Source: Kitasatospora phosalacinea (GTDB lineage Bacteria; Actinomycetota; Actinomycetes; Streptomycetales; Streptomycetaceae). Taken from it: 64,000 nt of DNA. The position numbers and the translations under genes are program-made. Under the pieces are notes generated by a model that made no database searches, had not been told where the DNA came from, and was given only the letters and a program-made list of their open reading frames with translations. Of this stretch, positions 1 through 8,627 are shown one piece after another; the first letter of the stretch is position 1, and every line of letters starts with the position of its first letter. The DNA lies in contig NZ_JNWZ01000032.1 of the NCBI RefSeq assembly GCF_000716545.1, positions 12,463 through 76,462 on the forward strand, in the 5' to 3' direction.

Positions 1-1
1 C

Positions 2-1081
2 GACACCGTGCGCCGCTACGCCCGCCCGCTCTACCTGCCGATCGCGCTGGTCGCCGGCATCGGCGCGGTGCCGCTGCTGCTCGCCTCCTTCCTGGCCTCC
101 GGCAGCCTCGCCGACGCGCTCGCGGACTTCCCGTCCTCCAGCGACGCCGACCCCACCGACGAGCAGGTGTGGGCGGTGGTCCGGCCGCTGCTGCCGTTCC
201 TCGGGCTGTTCCTGCTGGTGGCCCTCGCCCAGTACGTGGTCGCCGGGCCGCTGGCCGCGGTGGTGCTGCGCGCCGCCGTCCTCGGGCGGAAGCTGACGAC
301 CGGCCAGGCATGGAAGGAGGTCCGCCCCCGGCTGGGGGCGAGCACCGCCGTCCTGGCGCTGCTGTACGGGTCGCTGCTGCTGGTGTACCTGCTGCTGGTC
401 GTCGTGGGACTGGTCGGGGGCGGCGGGGTGACGGTCCTGCTGTTCCTGGCGTTCGCGTTCGGCTCCGGCTACGTGGTGATCCGGCTGGCCCCGCAGGTCC
501 CGGCGGTGGTGCTGGAGGAGGGCGGTGCGAAGGCGGCGATCCGCCGGGCCTGGCAGCTCAACCGGAACAACTGGTGGCGCAGCTTCGGCCTCACGACGCT
601 GGTCGCGCTCGTCGGCGGGGTCGGCACCAGCGTCCTGACCTTCCCGATCCGGCTGGTGCTGACGGTGGCGCTGCCGGTCAGCACGGTCAGCCTGGAGGGC
701 GCTACGGACGAGCAGTTCGCCCAGGGCATGGTGACGGCCGGTCTGGTGGTCTTCTCGCTGATCGCCCTGTTCGGGATGCTGGCGACCGGCCCGCTGATCC
801 CGCTGGCCAACGGCGTGCTCTACATCGACCGCCGGATCCGCAACGAGCGCCTGGACATCGCGCTGGCCGAGGCCGCGGGCATCCGGTTCGCCGAGTCCTA
901 CGGCTACCCGCAGGCCGTTCCCGCCCAGCCCGTCCCCGCCCCGGCCGCGCCCGTTCGGCCCGCGCCCGTCCCCACCCAGTCCGGGCCCGCCGAGAGCGCC
1001 CGGCCGGCCGAGGACGCCCGTCCTGCGGAGCCCGCCGGGCCGGCCGAGCCGCCCGCCGGGGAGGGGCCGACGGGGAGCTGA
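2..1081 (+). CDS. Multi-pass membrane protein, 5' end outside window
   Basis: The protein has about six hydrophobic segments, then a tail rich in proline, alanine and glutamate over the last 60 residues. The reading frame is open to the first base. A GTG at position 8 has no visible ribosome-binding site, so the true start is probably upstream and this copy is partial. The run YIDRRIRNERLDIALAEAAG after the last membrane segment resembles the poorly characterised integral membrane proteins of Streptomyces that carry a glycerophosphoryl-diester-phosphodiesterase-like membrane domain. No catalytic motif is visible, so no reaction is assigned. It ends 200 bases before the next gene, which has its own promoter. 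Confidence 0.75.
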   Translation, partial: DTVRRYARPLYLPIALVAGIGAVPLLLASFLASGSLADALADFPSSSDADPTDEQVWAVVRPLLPFLGLFLLVALAQYVVAGPLAAVVLRAAVLGRKLTTGQAWKEVRPRLGASTAVLALLYGSLLLVYLLLVVVGLVGGGGVTVLLFLAFAFGSGYVVIRLAPQVPAVVLEEGGAKAAIRRAWQLNRNNWWRSFGLTTLVALVGGVGTSVLTFPIRLVLTVALPVSTVSLEGATDEQFAQGMVTAGLVVFSLIALFGMLATGPLIPLANGVLYIDRRIRNERLDIALAEAAGIRFAESYGYPQAVPAQPVPAPAAPVRPAPVPTQSGPAESARPAEDARPAEPAGPAEPPAGEGPTGS

Positions 1082-1156
1082 CCGGCCCCTGGTTGCGGTT
1101 CAGTCACGGGCTGTCCGGTTGGCCGCCTAATACGGCAATTGAGCGGTGGAACCGTG

Positions 1157-1186
1157 TTGTTGGCGGCCACACGGGTCTCACATAAT
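1157..1186 (+). promoter_or_regulatory. Promoter of the four-gene paralogue operon
   Basis: A TTGTTG -35 element (1157-1162) and a CATAAT -10 element (1181-1186) are separated by 18 bases. The arrangement fits the housekeeping sigma factor and predicts a leader of roughly 85 bases before the TTG start at 1280. Confidence 0.6.
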
Positions 1187-1279
1187 TCGTGCACCGCGCG
1201 ATGACGACCGCGCCGGGCCGACCGGGGGGACGGCCCGCACCGCTGCGCGGGCAGCCATGTGAACCCTGGGGGGAGACCC

Positions 1280-2188
1280 TTGTCCGTTCCCGAACCGTCC
1301 CCGGCCCCGGCCCCGGCTCCGGCCCCGGCCCCGGCTCCGGCCCCGGCTCCGGCGCCCGTTCCCGGACCCGCGGCCGCGGCCCTTCCCGGCGCCGCGGCCG
1401 TCCCCGTCCCCGTCCCCGAATTCGCGTCCGCGCCCGGGCCGTGGCCGGACGCCCCGCGCCGACTGCCCCGGGCGGTCGGCGTGGCGCTGTCGGTGGTCGG
1501 GCTGCTCGCGGTGACGGCGGCCAGCGCGGCCGTCACCGTCGCGGTGGGCAAGCCGGACCGCCCCGGGCCCGCCGCCGCGGCCCCGGCCGTCCCGACACCC
1601 GCGCCCTCCCCGAGCCCGACGCCCACGCCCTCCCCGAGCCCGACCCCGACGCCGACCGTGGCACCGCGCCCGTCCAGCACCCTGAAGGGCAGCGTCTCGG
1701 GCGGCAAGCACAGCGGCGACCTGCGGTACTTCCTGCTGCCGGTGCCCGACGACGCGGACCCGTACGGCTCCCCGGACGGCGCGATGATGAGCATCGAGGA
1801 CATCCAGTCCCACTACAGCAAGGACACCGACGTCAAGGGCGTCCTGGACTCCTGGGACTTCAAGGACGCGGCGACCCGCTCCTACCGCACCCGCGACGGC
1901 AAGACCGAGGTGCGGGTCGAGCTCAAGCGCTTCAGCCGCGCCGACCGGGCCCAGGGCTTCGCCGACCACACCAGCTTCGAACAGGACCCGTTCGACGTCG
2001 ACGGCGTCCCGAACGCCAGGGGTTACGCCTTCAAACCCAAGCAGCAGGCGTACACCGGTGAGCTGATCGGCATCGGCGTGGTCGGCGACGTGGCCTACGA
2101 GGTCACCGTCGACGTGCAGGGCGACCCGGACCGGGCGCTGCTCGCCGACGCGATGAAACGTGCCCGCGACCGCCTCGCCAACGGCTGA
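1280..2188 (+). CDS. Single-pass membrane-anchored protein, paralogue 1 of 4
   Basis: The first 60 or so residues are a Pro-Ala repeat tail, followed by one membrane segment (ALSVVGLLAVTAASAAVTVA) and a second Pro-Ser-Thr linker. The extracytoplasmic domain then opens with GDLRYFLLPVPDDA. The TTG at 1280 is preferred to the GTG at 1259 because a GGGGGGAGA ribosome-binding site lies 3-11 bases before it. The domain shares the motif DLRxLLLPxP with the next three proteins. Similar proteins of unknown function are common in Streptomyces. A sensor-like or cell-envelope role is only a guess. The repetitive PAPAP coding stretch is low in complexity and could vary in length between strains. Confidence 0.7.
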   Translation: MSVPEPSPAPAPAPAPAPAPAPAPAPVPGPAAAALPGAAAVPVPVPEFASAPGPWPDAPRRLPRAVGVALSVVGLLAVTAASAAVTVAVGKPDRPGPAAAAPAVPTPAPSPSPTPTPSPSPTPTPTVAPRPSSTLKGSVSGGKHSGDLRYFLLPVPDDADPYGSPDGAMMSIEDIQSHYSKDTDVKGVLDSWDFKDAATRSYRTRDGKTEVRVELKRFSRADRAQGFADHTSFEQDPFDVDGVPNARGYAFKPKQQAYTGELIGIGVVGDVAYEVTVDVQGDPDRALLADAMKRARDRLANG

Positions 2189-2222
2189 CGGACGTCCCCG
2201 AAACACTTCCCAGGAGCCAGAG

Positions 2223-3080
2223 TTGAGCACCGAACCCGCGGACGCCGCGGTGGCCGGGACGGCCGCGGCCGAGCCCTCCGCCGCGCCACCCGTACCGACC
2301 GCCGCCCCGGCACCGGCCCCGCCGCTGGGAGTCCCGCCACTGGGAGTCCTCGACCTGATCAAGGCGGGCGGCGAGCCCACCCGCGCCCGGCGGAGGTTCG
2401 GCGCGGGCGCGCTGTTCCTGACGGCCGTGCTGGCCGGTCCGGTGGTCGGGGCCGCGGTCGGCTACGCGATCCAGTCGTCCCGGCCGCCGACGCCGCTGCC
2501 GAAGATCACCGCACCGCGGCTGTCCTACTCCGCCGAGCGGGTGGACCCGGAGGCGCTGGCCGCCGCCGGGCCGCCGCCCCTCGCCATCGACGGCGACCTG
2601 CGCAGGCTGCTGATCGAGCGCCCGTCCGGCAGCACCGCGCTCAGCGTCGGCGACGGCGACGGCTGGCTGTCCCCGGCCGACCGGGCGGAGGCCTTCGACG
2701 ACAGCGTGCGCGAGTTCACCGGGATGCTGGAGGACGGCTTCCGCCGCGCCGCCACGGTGCGCTGGAGCTCGGGCGACGACAGCTTCCGGGTCTCGCTGAT
2801 CCAGTACAACCAGGACTCGGTGGCGAAGACGATCACCGGGGCGGTGCCGCACTCCACCACGGACATGGTCGTCTCGAAGATCCCGGGCAACACGGACAGT
2901 TACCTGATGACCTCCAAGAAGACCTACAACTACGCGCGCAGCACCGAGACCTACTACTACGGCGAGGCGCTCGCCCGGAAGGGTACCGTGCTGATGACGG
3001 TCCAGGTCTTCGCCAAGAACCCGGTGGACCGGGCTCAGCTGGAGGACATCGCCAAGCGCCAGTGGGAGAAGCTCGCGTGA
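2223..3080 (+). CDS. Single-pass membrane-anchored protein, paralogue 2 of 4
   Basis: The layout repeats that of the preceding gene: a cytoplasmic Ala-Pro tail, one membrane segment (ALFLTAVLAGPVVGAAVGYA) and an outer domain that opens with GDLRRLLIERPSG. The TTG at 2223 follows an AGGAG element by six bases and begins MSTEPADAAV. The stop overlaps the GTG of the next gene as GTGA (3077-3080), which indicates translational coupling. No enzymatic residues are recognisable. The outer domain has regularly spaced aromatic residues (ETYYYGEAL) but no cysteines that would suggest disulfides. Confidence 0.72.
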   Translation: MSTEPADAAVAGTAAAEPSAAPPVPTAAPAPAPPLGVPPLGVLDLIKAGGEPTRARRRFGAGALFLTAVLAGPVVGAAVGYAIQSSRPPTPLPKITAPRLSYSAERVDPEALAAAGPPPLAIDGDLRRLLIERPSGSTALSVGDGDGWLSPADRAEAFDDSVREFTGMLEDGFRRAATVRWSSGDDSFRVSLIQYNQDSVAKTITGAVPHSTTDMVVSKIPGNTDSYLMTSKKTYNYARSTETYYYGEALARKGTVLMTVQVFAKNPVDRAQLEDIAKRQWEKLA

Positions 3081-3859
3081 CCGGGATCGAATCCGCCGGG
3101 ACGGCCGTCCCGGCCAGGCCGCGGCGCGCGTCGCGGACGGCGAAGGCGGTGGCGGCGGTGCTCGCCGCGGCGCTGGCCGGCGTCGGCATCGGCGAGGTGG
3201 TCATCCGGGTGCACTACGCGGACGAGCCGCCCGCCCCGGCCGTGGCGGCCCCGGCCCCCGCGCCGACGGCGGCCGGGCCCGCCCCGTGGGGCGTCAAGCC
3301 CGACGGCAGCCACTTCGGCAGCCTGCGCGACCTGCTGCTGCCGGTGCTCGACGGGTACCGGCTGGGGCCGGACTACAAGGGGCTCGGCAACGACGACGAG
3401 CTGGGCGCCGCCGACCTGGACCGGGCCCAGGAGGAGCTGCTGTCCGAGGTCCCGGAGAAGTACCGGGGCCAGTTGAAGGACGCGCTCACCAGCCTGCGCT
3501 TCACCGGCATCGGGGTGCGCAGCCTGGCGAAGAACGACAACCAGCTGATGGCGGTGCTGAAGCTGACCCAGTTCGACCAGCAGACGGTGTCGGAGCAGAA
3601 CGCGCTGTTCGGCTCGCTGGTCGACGACGGCGAGCTGTTCCGGCGCGGGCCCCAGGTGCCGGGCCACCCGGGCGCGCGCTGCGCGCTGCCGACGCTGGAG
3701 CCGGGCGACCAGCTCGACTACCTGACCTGCTACTCCGCCGAGGGCGATCTGCTGGTGCAGATGCGGGTCTCCGGCGTGGTGCCCCTCGACCAGAACCGGG
3801 TCGTGGACCTGTTCCGCCAGCAACTGGACCGACTGGCCCGACCGGGAGCCTCCGAATGA
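3077..3859 (+). CDS. Single-pass membrane-anchored protein, paralogue 3 of 4
   Basis: The protein has a short N-terminal tail, one membrane segment (AVAAVLAAALAGVGIGEVVI) and an Ala-Pro linker. Its outer domain contains GSLRDLLLPVLDGY, the family signature. The GTG start at 3077 overlaps the previous stop by four bases, and its own stop overlaps the following ATG by four (ATGA at 3856-3859). The outer domain carries two cysteines (ARCALP and LTCYSAEG), which could form a disulfide outside the cell. Function is unknown. It is clearly part of one transcription unit with its neighbours. Confidence 0.72.
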   Translation: MTGIESAGTAVPARPRRASRTAKAVAAVLAAALAGVGIGEVVIRVHYADEPPAPAVAAPAPAPTAAGPAPWGVKPDGSHFGSLRDLLLPVLDGYRLGPDYKGLGNDDELGAADLDRAQEELLSEVPEKYRGQLKDALTSLRFTGIGVRSLAKNDNQLMAVLKLTQFDQQTVSEQNALFGSLVDDGELFRRGPQVPGHPGARCALPTLEPGDQLDYLTCYSAEGDLLVQMRVSGVVPLDQNRVVDLFRQQLDRLARPGASE

Positions 3860-4824
3860 GCAGCGACACCACCCCCCAGAGCGGGCCGGAGGTCCGGCCG
3901 GAGGCGATCGGGCCGGTCTTCGAGGTCCCGCCGCCGCCACCGCTGCTGCCGCTGCCGCCGACGGTGGCGGCGGACCGGACCGGCCGGCCGGAGCGGGCCG
4001 ACCGCCGGCGCAGGTGGCAGGCCGGCGCGGCGCTGCTGCTGACCGTGGTGACCGGCGCGGCGACCGCCGCCCTGGTGGCGCTGCCGGAGCGCACCGACAT
4101 CCCGGGCCTGGCCACGCCGAACGACGGCCGGTACGCGTTCCCGGAGTTGACGCTGCCGCCGCTGCCGCAGGGCGCCTCGGCGCCGGCCGAGTACAAGATC
4201 AGGACGCATGCGGCGGACCTGCGGGGGCTGCTGCTGCCGCTGCCGGAGGGCGCGGTCGGCACCGCGCCCTCCGGCTCCCCGTCGCCGTCGGCCCCGGGAT
4301 CCCCGTCCGCCGCCCCGTCGGGCTCCGCGTCGGCCCCGGCGTCCGGTTCCGCGTCCGGGTCGTCCGGGCCGAGTCTGCCGCCGGTGGCGGGCCGCTGGAT
4401 CCCGTGCGACCGGGACGCGATGCTGGCCAAGGACGACACGTACGTCCTGCGGCTGAGCACGGACGCCTGCCGGGGCGCGGCGGCCCAGGGCTGGACGGCC
4501 GCCGACGGGACGCGCACCGAGCTGCGGCTGCTGCACTTCGGGTCCGCCGACGAGGCCACCGACTACTTCGCGGGCTCGAACGCGTCGGCCGAGACCAAGG
4601 ACATCGGCTCCACCCACCTGGACATCGACGGGACGTACCCGATCGCCGCCGGCCAGCTGAGCATCCGGCTGTCCGACGCGCTGGCCGGGGGCGTGCCCAC
4701 CGGCCGGCTGTGCTGGCTGCAGAGCGGCGACGTGGTCGCGCTGATCCAGCTGACCAATCCGAAGGGCGTTCCCGCGCAGGCGTTCCGCCAGGTGGTCGCC
4801 CTGCAGAGTGCCATGCTGGCCTGA
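3856..4824 (+). CDS. Single-pass membrane-anchored protein, paralogue 4 of 4
   Basis: A proline-rich cytoplasmic tail (VPPPPPLLPLPPT) leads into one membrane segment (AGAALLLTVVTGAATAALVA) and an outer domain with ADLRGLLLPLPEG. A Pro-Ser-Ala-Gly low-complexity insert of about 45 residues splits the outer domain. Cysteine pairs (WIPCDRD, DACRGAA, GRLCWLQ) suggest disulfides. The ATG at 3856 overlaps the previous stop, and the gene is followed after 20 bases by a perfect hairpin that ends the operon. It is the most diverged and most cysteine-rich of the four copies. No function can be assigned. Confidence 0.72.
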   Translation: MSSDTTPQSGPEVRPEAIGPVFEVPPPPPLLPLPPTVAADRTGRPERADRRRRWQAGAALLLTVVTGAATAALVALPERTDIPGLATPNDGRYAFPELTLPPLPQGASAPAEYKIRTHAADLRGLLLPLPEGAVGTAPSGSPSPSAPGSPSAAPSGSASAPASGSASGSSGPSLPPVAGRWIPCDRDAMLAKDDTYVLRLSTDACRGAAAQGWTAADGTRTELRLLHFGSADEATDYFAGSNASAETKDIGSTHLDIDGTYPIAAGQLSIRLSDALAGGVPTGRLCWLQSGDVVALIQLTNPKGVPAQAFRQVVALQSAMLA

Positions 4825-4844
4825 TCCGCCAATGTCCGCCCCGA

Positions 4845-4877
4845 CCGGGCGAGTTGACGATGCGTCAACTCGCCCGG
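4845..4877 (+). terminator. Terminator of the paralogue operon
   Basis: A perfect 15-base-pair stem, CCGGGCGAGTTGACG and its complement, closes on a three-base loop (ATG). It starts 20 bases after the fourth paralogue. No T-run follows, as is usual in this group. Confidence 0.75.
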
Positions 4878-4972
4878 CCGGCGTACCCCTAGGGGGCGGG
4901 CCGGGCGGGTCATCCCGTGGAGGGAGGAGATGCGGACTCCGCAGCGCATTCCGCGAGGTGGGGGTACCCGGC

Positions 4973-4978
4973 TACGTT
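4973..4978 (+). promoter_or_regulatory. -10 element placing the ABC operon start (leaderless)
   Basis: TACGTT ends six bases before the GTG at 4985. No ribosome-binding site lies in front of that GTG. The geometry is that of an actinobacterial leaderless transcript in which the first base of the start codon is about +1. The -35 region is not recognisable. Confidence 0.45.
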
Positions 4979-4984
4979 GATGCC

Positions 4985-5998
4985 GTGTCCACAGTCATCA
5001 AGACGGACGGCCTCACCAAGAGGTTCTCCCGGGTCACCGCGCTGGACCGGCTCACCGTGGAGGTGGAGTCCGGCGTGGTCGGTCTGGTCGGGGCGAACGG
5101 TGCCGGCAAGTCCACCCTCATCAAGATCCTCCTCGGGCTGTCACCGGCCACCGAGGGCACCGGCCAGGTGCTCGGCCTGGACATCGCCACCCAGGGTCCG
5201 GCGATCCGCGAACGCGTCGGCTACATGCCGGAGCACGACTGCCTGCCACCGGACGTCTCCGCCACCGAGTTCGTGGTGCACATGGCCCGGATGTCCGGCC
5301 TGCCGGCCGCCGCGGCCCGCGAGCGCACCGCCGACACCCTGCGCCACGTCGGCCTCTACGAGGAGCGCTACCGCCCGATGGGCGGCTACTCGACCGGCAT
5401 GAAGCAGCGGGTGAAGCTGGCCCAGGCGCTGGTCCACGACCCGCGGCTGGTGCTGCTGGACGAGCCGACCAACGGCCTCGACCCGGTCGGCCGGGACGAG
5501 ATGCTGGCGCTGATCCGCCGCGTCCACGCCGACTTCGGCATCTCGGTGCTGGTCACCACCCACCTGCTGGGCGAGCTGGAGCGGACCTGCGACCACCTGG
5601 TCGTGATCGACGGCGGCAAGCTGCTGCGCTCCTCCTCCACCGCCTCGTTCACCAGCGCCACCCAGCTGCTCGCCGTCGAGGTCACCGACCACCCGGTGGA
5701 CCGCGACTTCGACGCCGACGCCGCACTGACCGCGCGGCTGACCGCGGCCGGCCTGAACGTCCGCGCCGACGGCAGCCGGGTCCTGCTGGTGGAGATCGCC
5801 GGCGACGGAACGTACGACACCGTCCGGGACGCCGTGGACGACCTCGGCCTCGGCCTGATCCGCCTGGAGCAGCGCCGCCACCGGGTCGCCGAGATCTTCA
5901 GCACCCGGTCCGACGAGGACCAGGACGAGCACGAGCGCGGGGACGGGGCCGGGTACGACGCGTACCGGGCCGCGGCCGCAGGAGGCGAGCAGGCATGA
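4985..5998 (+). CDS. ABC transporter ATP-binding protein (first pair)
   Basis: This is a nucleotide-binding subunit of a CcmA/NatA-like ABC-2 exporter. Walker A is GANGAGKST at residues 37-45, the signature is YSTGMKQ at 135-141, Walker B with the catalytic glutamate is LVLLDEP at 155-161, and the switch histidine is in TTHLL near 193. A C-terminal extension of about 100 residues probably contacts the permease. The GTG at 4985 is chosen because a -10 element sits immediately before it. The stop overlaps the following permease ATG (ATGA, 5995-5998), so the two subunits are coupled. The substrate cannot be read from the sequence. Confidence 0.85.
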   Translation: MSTVIKTDGLTKRFSRVTALDRLTVEVESGVVGLVGANGAGKSTLIKILLGLSPATEGTGQVLGLDIATQGPAIRERVGYMPEHDCLPPDVSATEFVVHMARMSGLPAAAARERTADTLRHVGLYEERYRPMGGYSTGMKQRVKLAQALVHDPRLVLLDEPTNGLDPVGRDEMLALIRRVHADFGISVLVTTHLLGELERTCDHLVVIDGGKLLRSSSTASFTSATQLLAVEVTDHPVDRDFDADAALTARLTAAGLNVRADGSRVLLVEIAGDGTYDTVRDAVDDLGLGLIRLEQRRHRVAEIFSTRSDEDQDEHERGDGAGYDAYRAAAAGGEQA

Positions 5999-6891
5999 CC
6001 ACCCGCCCCGACGTCCACAGCGGCGTCATCCACGACATCGGGTACCGCCCGTACACCGGCCCGCGGCTGGGCCGCCGCTACGCGACCCGTTCGCTGTACG
6101 TGCAGAGCCTGCGGGCCGCGTTCGGCCTGGGCCGCTCCGGCAAGTCCAAGGTGCTGCCGTTCCTGCTGCTGGGCGGGATGGCCGCGCCCTCGCTGGCGAT
6201 GCTGGCGATCGCGCTGTTCACCCAGCAGCGGGAGATGCCGCTGGACTACGTCGACTACCTGGCCTCGTTCTCGGTGCTGCCGCAGATCTTCCTGGCCGCG
6301 CAGGCGCCCGTGCTGATGTCCCGGGACCTGCGGCACCACGTGGTGCCGCTGTACTTCTCCCGCCCGGCCACCCGCGGCGACTACGTGGCGGCGAAGTTCG
6401 CCGCGATGTTCAGCGCGCTGATGATCGTGCTGGCGCTGCCGCTGCTGCTGCTGTTCACCGGCGCGATGCTGGCGAAGTTCCCGGTCGGCGACAACCTGCT
6501 GCACCTGCTGTACGGCCTGGTGTCCGCCGTCCTGTACGCGCTGCTGTACAGCGCGATCGGCCTGCTGATCGCCGCCGCCACCCCGCGCCGGGGCTTCGGC
6601 GTGGCCGCGATCATGGGCGTCCTGATGATCACCAGGGCGCTGGCCTCGATCACCTACGCCCTGAACGGCGGCTTCGACCCGATGCGGGCGGACTCGGCCT
6701 CCTGGGTGTTCCTGATCTGCCCGTCCACCCTGGTGGAGTCCCTGGTCAACCAGCTCTTCGGGCTGGGCCTGGACAACTCCGCCACCCTGCACGCCCCCGG
6801 CGCGGCCGGCGCCGCGGTGTTCCTGGCGGTGCTCCTCGCCCTCACGGCCGGCGGTTACGCGCTGACGCTGCGCCGCTACCGGAACGTCTGA
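5995..6891 (+). CDS. ABC-2 type transporter permease (first pair)
   Basis: A membrane subunit with about six hydrophobic helices. It starts with a hydrophilic stretch (GVIHDIGYRPYTGPRLGRRY) typical of permeases paired with NatA-like ATPases in Streptomyces. Around residues 100-125 it carries the ABC-2 region PVLMSRDLRHHVVPLYFSRP, which precedes the helix that contacts the ATPase. It overlaps the upstream ATPase gene by four bases and is followed nine bases later by the second ATPase. Together the four genes could form a heteromeric exporter or two exporters expressed together. Confidence 0.82.
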   Translation: MTTRPDVHSGVIHDIGYRPYTGPRLGRRYATRSLYVQSLRAAFGLGRSGKSKVLPFLLLGGMAAPSLAMLAIALFTQQREMPLDYVDYLASFSVLPQIFLAAQAPVLMSRDLRHHVVPLYFSRPATRGDYVAAKFAAMFSALMIVLALPLLLLFTGAMLAKFPVGDNLLHLLYGLVSAVLYALLYSAIGLLIAAATPRRGFGVAAIMGVLMITRALASITYALNGGFDPMRADSASWVFLICPSTLVESLVNQLFGLGLDNSATLHAPGAAGAAVFLAVLLALTAGGYALTLRRYRNV

Positions 6892-6900
6892 GAGGCAGCC

Positions 6901-7842
6901 ATGGCCGTCATCACCATCGACAAGGTCTCCCGCTGGTTCGGCAACGTGGTCGCCGTCAACGACGTCACCATGTCCATCGGACCGGGCATCACCGGCCTGC
7001 TCGGCCCCAACGGCGCCGGGAAGTCCACCCTCATCCACATGATGAGCGGCTTCCTCGCGCCCTCCTCCGGCACCGTCGCCCTGGACGGCACCCGGATCTG
7101 GCGCAACCAGGAGGTGTACCGGCAGATCGGCCTGGTCCCCGAGAAGGAGTCGATGTACGACTACCTGACCGGCTGGGAGTTCGTCCTCGCCAACGCCGAA
7201 CTGCACGGCCTGGCCGACCCGGGCGCCGCCGCCGAGCGCGCCATCGCCCTGGTCGAGATGGAGTACGCCCAGGACCGGCACACCGGCACCTACTCCAAGG
7301 GCATGAAGCAGCGGGTCAAGATGGCCTCCGCGCTGGTCCACGACCCGGCGGTGCTGCTGCTGGACGAGCCGTTCAACGGCATGGACCCGCGCCAGCGCCT
7401 GCACCTGATGGAGCTGCTGCGCCGCTTCGGCGCCGACGGGCGCACCGTGCTGTTCTCCTCGCACATCCTGGAGGAGGTCGAGCAGCTCGCCCGCCACATC
7501 GAGGTGGTGGTGGCCGGCCGGCACGCCGCGTCCGGCGACTTCCGGGAGATCCGCCGCCTGATGACCGACCGCCCGCACCGCTACCTGGTGCGCTCCAACG
7601 ACGACCGGCGGCTGGCCGCGGCGCTGATCGCGGACGGCTCCACCTCCGGCATCGAGTTCGACGCCGCGGCGGAGTCGATCGGCGGCTCCGCCGCGGGGGC
7701 CCTGCGCATCCAGGCGATCGACTTCCAGGGCTTCACCACCCTGCTGCCCAGGGTCGCCCGGGCGGCCGGCATCCGCCTGTACACCGTCTCCCCGGCCGAC
7801 GAGTCGCTGGAAAGCGTCTTCTCGTACCTGGTCTCGTCCTGA
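6901..7842 (+). CDS. ABC transporter ATP-binding protein (second pair)
   Basis: The second nucleotide-binding subunit of the operon. Walker A is GPNGAGKS at residues 35-42, the signature is YSKGMKQ at 131-137, Walker B is VLLLDEP at 151-157, and the switch histidine is in SSHIL near 188. The ATG is preceded by GAGAGGCAGCC. It differs clearly from the first ATPase, especially in the C-terminal 100 residues, so the pair is not a recent duplication. It lies ten bases upstream of the second permease and is expected to partner it. Confidence 0.85.
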   Translation: MAVITIDKVSRWFGNVVAVNDVTMSIGPGITGLLGPNGAGKSTLIHMMSGFLAPSSGTVALDGTRIWRNQEVYRQIGLVPEKESMYDYLTGWEFVLANAELHGLADPGAAAERAIALVEMEYAQDRHTGTYSKGMKQRVKMASALVHDPAVLLLDEPFNGMDPRQRLHLMELLRRFGADGRTVLFSSHILEEVEQLARHIEVVVAGRHAASGDFREIRRLMTDRPHRYLVRSNDDRRLAAALIADGSTSGIEFDAAAESIGGSAAGALRIQAIDFQGFTTLLPRVARAAGIRLYTVSPADESLESVFSYLVSS

Positions 7843-7852
7843 AGGGCCCCCG

Positions 7853-8569
7853 ATGAACACCACCGTCGCAAGGCTCACCGCGCGCGGCCTGTTCGGCCGC
7901 CGCCGGGTCCTGATCCTGCTGGCCGTCCCGGTCCTGCTGCTGGGCATCGCCCTGTTCGCCCGCGGCAGCGACCTGGACCGGCTCGACCTCGCGCACAGCG
8001 TCCTGGGCACCCTCGCCCTCGGCACCCTGGTCCCGATCACCGGCCTGGTCGTCGGCACCGGCGTGATCGCCACCGAGATCGAGGACGGCTCGATCGTCTA
8101 CCTGCTGGCCAAGCCACTGCCCCGCTGGCAGATCGTCACCACCAAGCTGGCCGTCGCGATCGGCAGCACCTGGCTGCTGTCCGCCGTCCCGATCTACGCC
8201 GCCGGGCTGATCCTGTACGGCGCCGGGGACGACGTGGCGCTCGGCTACACGGTGGGCGCGCTCGCCGCGGGCGCCGCGTACAGCGCGCTGTTCCTGCTGC
8301 TGGGCGTGGTCACCCGGCACGCGGTGATCGCCGGCCTCGCCTACGCGCTGATCTGGGAGAGCCTGATCGGCAACTACGTCGAGGGCGCCCGCACCCTCTC
8401 CGTCCAGCAGTGGGGCCTGTCGGTGGCCGAGGCGGTCGCCGCCGACGGCGCCGTCCTCGCCCCGGTCGGCCTGGCCACCGCGCTGTGGCTGCTGGTGATC
8501 GTCGCGGTCGGCGCCACCGCGTACGCCTCGGTCAAGCTCGCCGGGATCACCCTCGGCGGCGAGGAGTAG
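7853..8569 (+). CDS. ABC transporter permease (second pair)
   Basis: About six hydrophobic helices. The run VIATEIEDGSIVYLLAKPLPRWQIV, between helices two and three, is typical of ABC-2 permeases that work with NatA-like ATPases. The ATG follows GAAGGGCCCCCG. It is the last gene of the four-gene exporter operon and is followed 15 bases later by a perfect terminator hairpin shared with the convergent MFS gene. The substrate is unknown. Confidence 0.8.
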   Translation: MNTTVARLTARGLFGRRRVLILLAVPVLLLGIALFARGSDLDRLDLAHSVLGTLALGTLVPITGLVVGTGVIATEIEDGSIVYLLAKPLPRWQIVTTKLAVAIGSTWLLSAVPIYAAGLILYGAGDDVALGYTVGALAAGAAYSALFLLLGVVTRHAVIAGLAYALIWESLIGNYVEGARTLSVQQWGLSVAEAVAADGAVLAPVGLATALWLLVIVAVGATAYASVKLAGITLGGEE

Positions 8570-8584
8570 CACCCGGACGCGCGC

Positions 8585-8615
8585 GGGCGGGGACGGCCAC
8601 CGGCCGTCCCCGCCC
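8585..8615. terminator. Bidirectional terminator between convergent genes
   Basis: A 14-base-pair perfect stem (GGGCGGGGACGGCC and complement) with a three-base loop lies between the stop of the ABC permease and the stop of the MFS gene, so it can serve both strands. Confidence 0.75.
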
Positions 8616-8627
8616 TCCGTCCGTCCC

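Noticed and set aside
1300..1370. Short repeats (CCGGCCCCGGCTCCGG-like) resembling a repeat array
   Set aside because: They encode a Pro-Ala tail of a membrane protein. There are no regular spacers, so it is not a CRISPR array.
4930..4980. A 16-codon frame with a strong GGAGGGAGGAG site before the ABC operon
   Set aside because: It could be a leader peptide, but the -10 element at 4973 lies inside its end and the peptide has no control codons. It is left uncalled.
5386..8073. An 895-codon minus-strand frame opposite the ABC operon
   Set aside because: The Walker and signature motifs are on the plus strand. The antisense translation is rich in Gln, Gly and His without a pattern.
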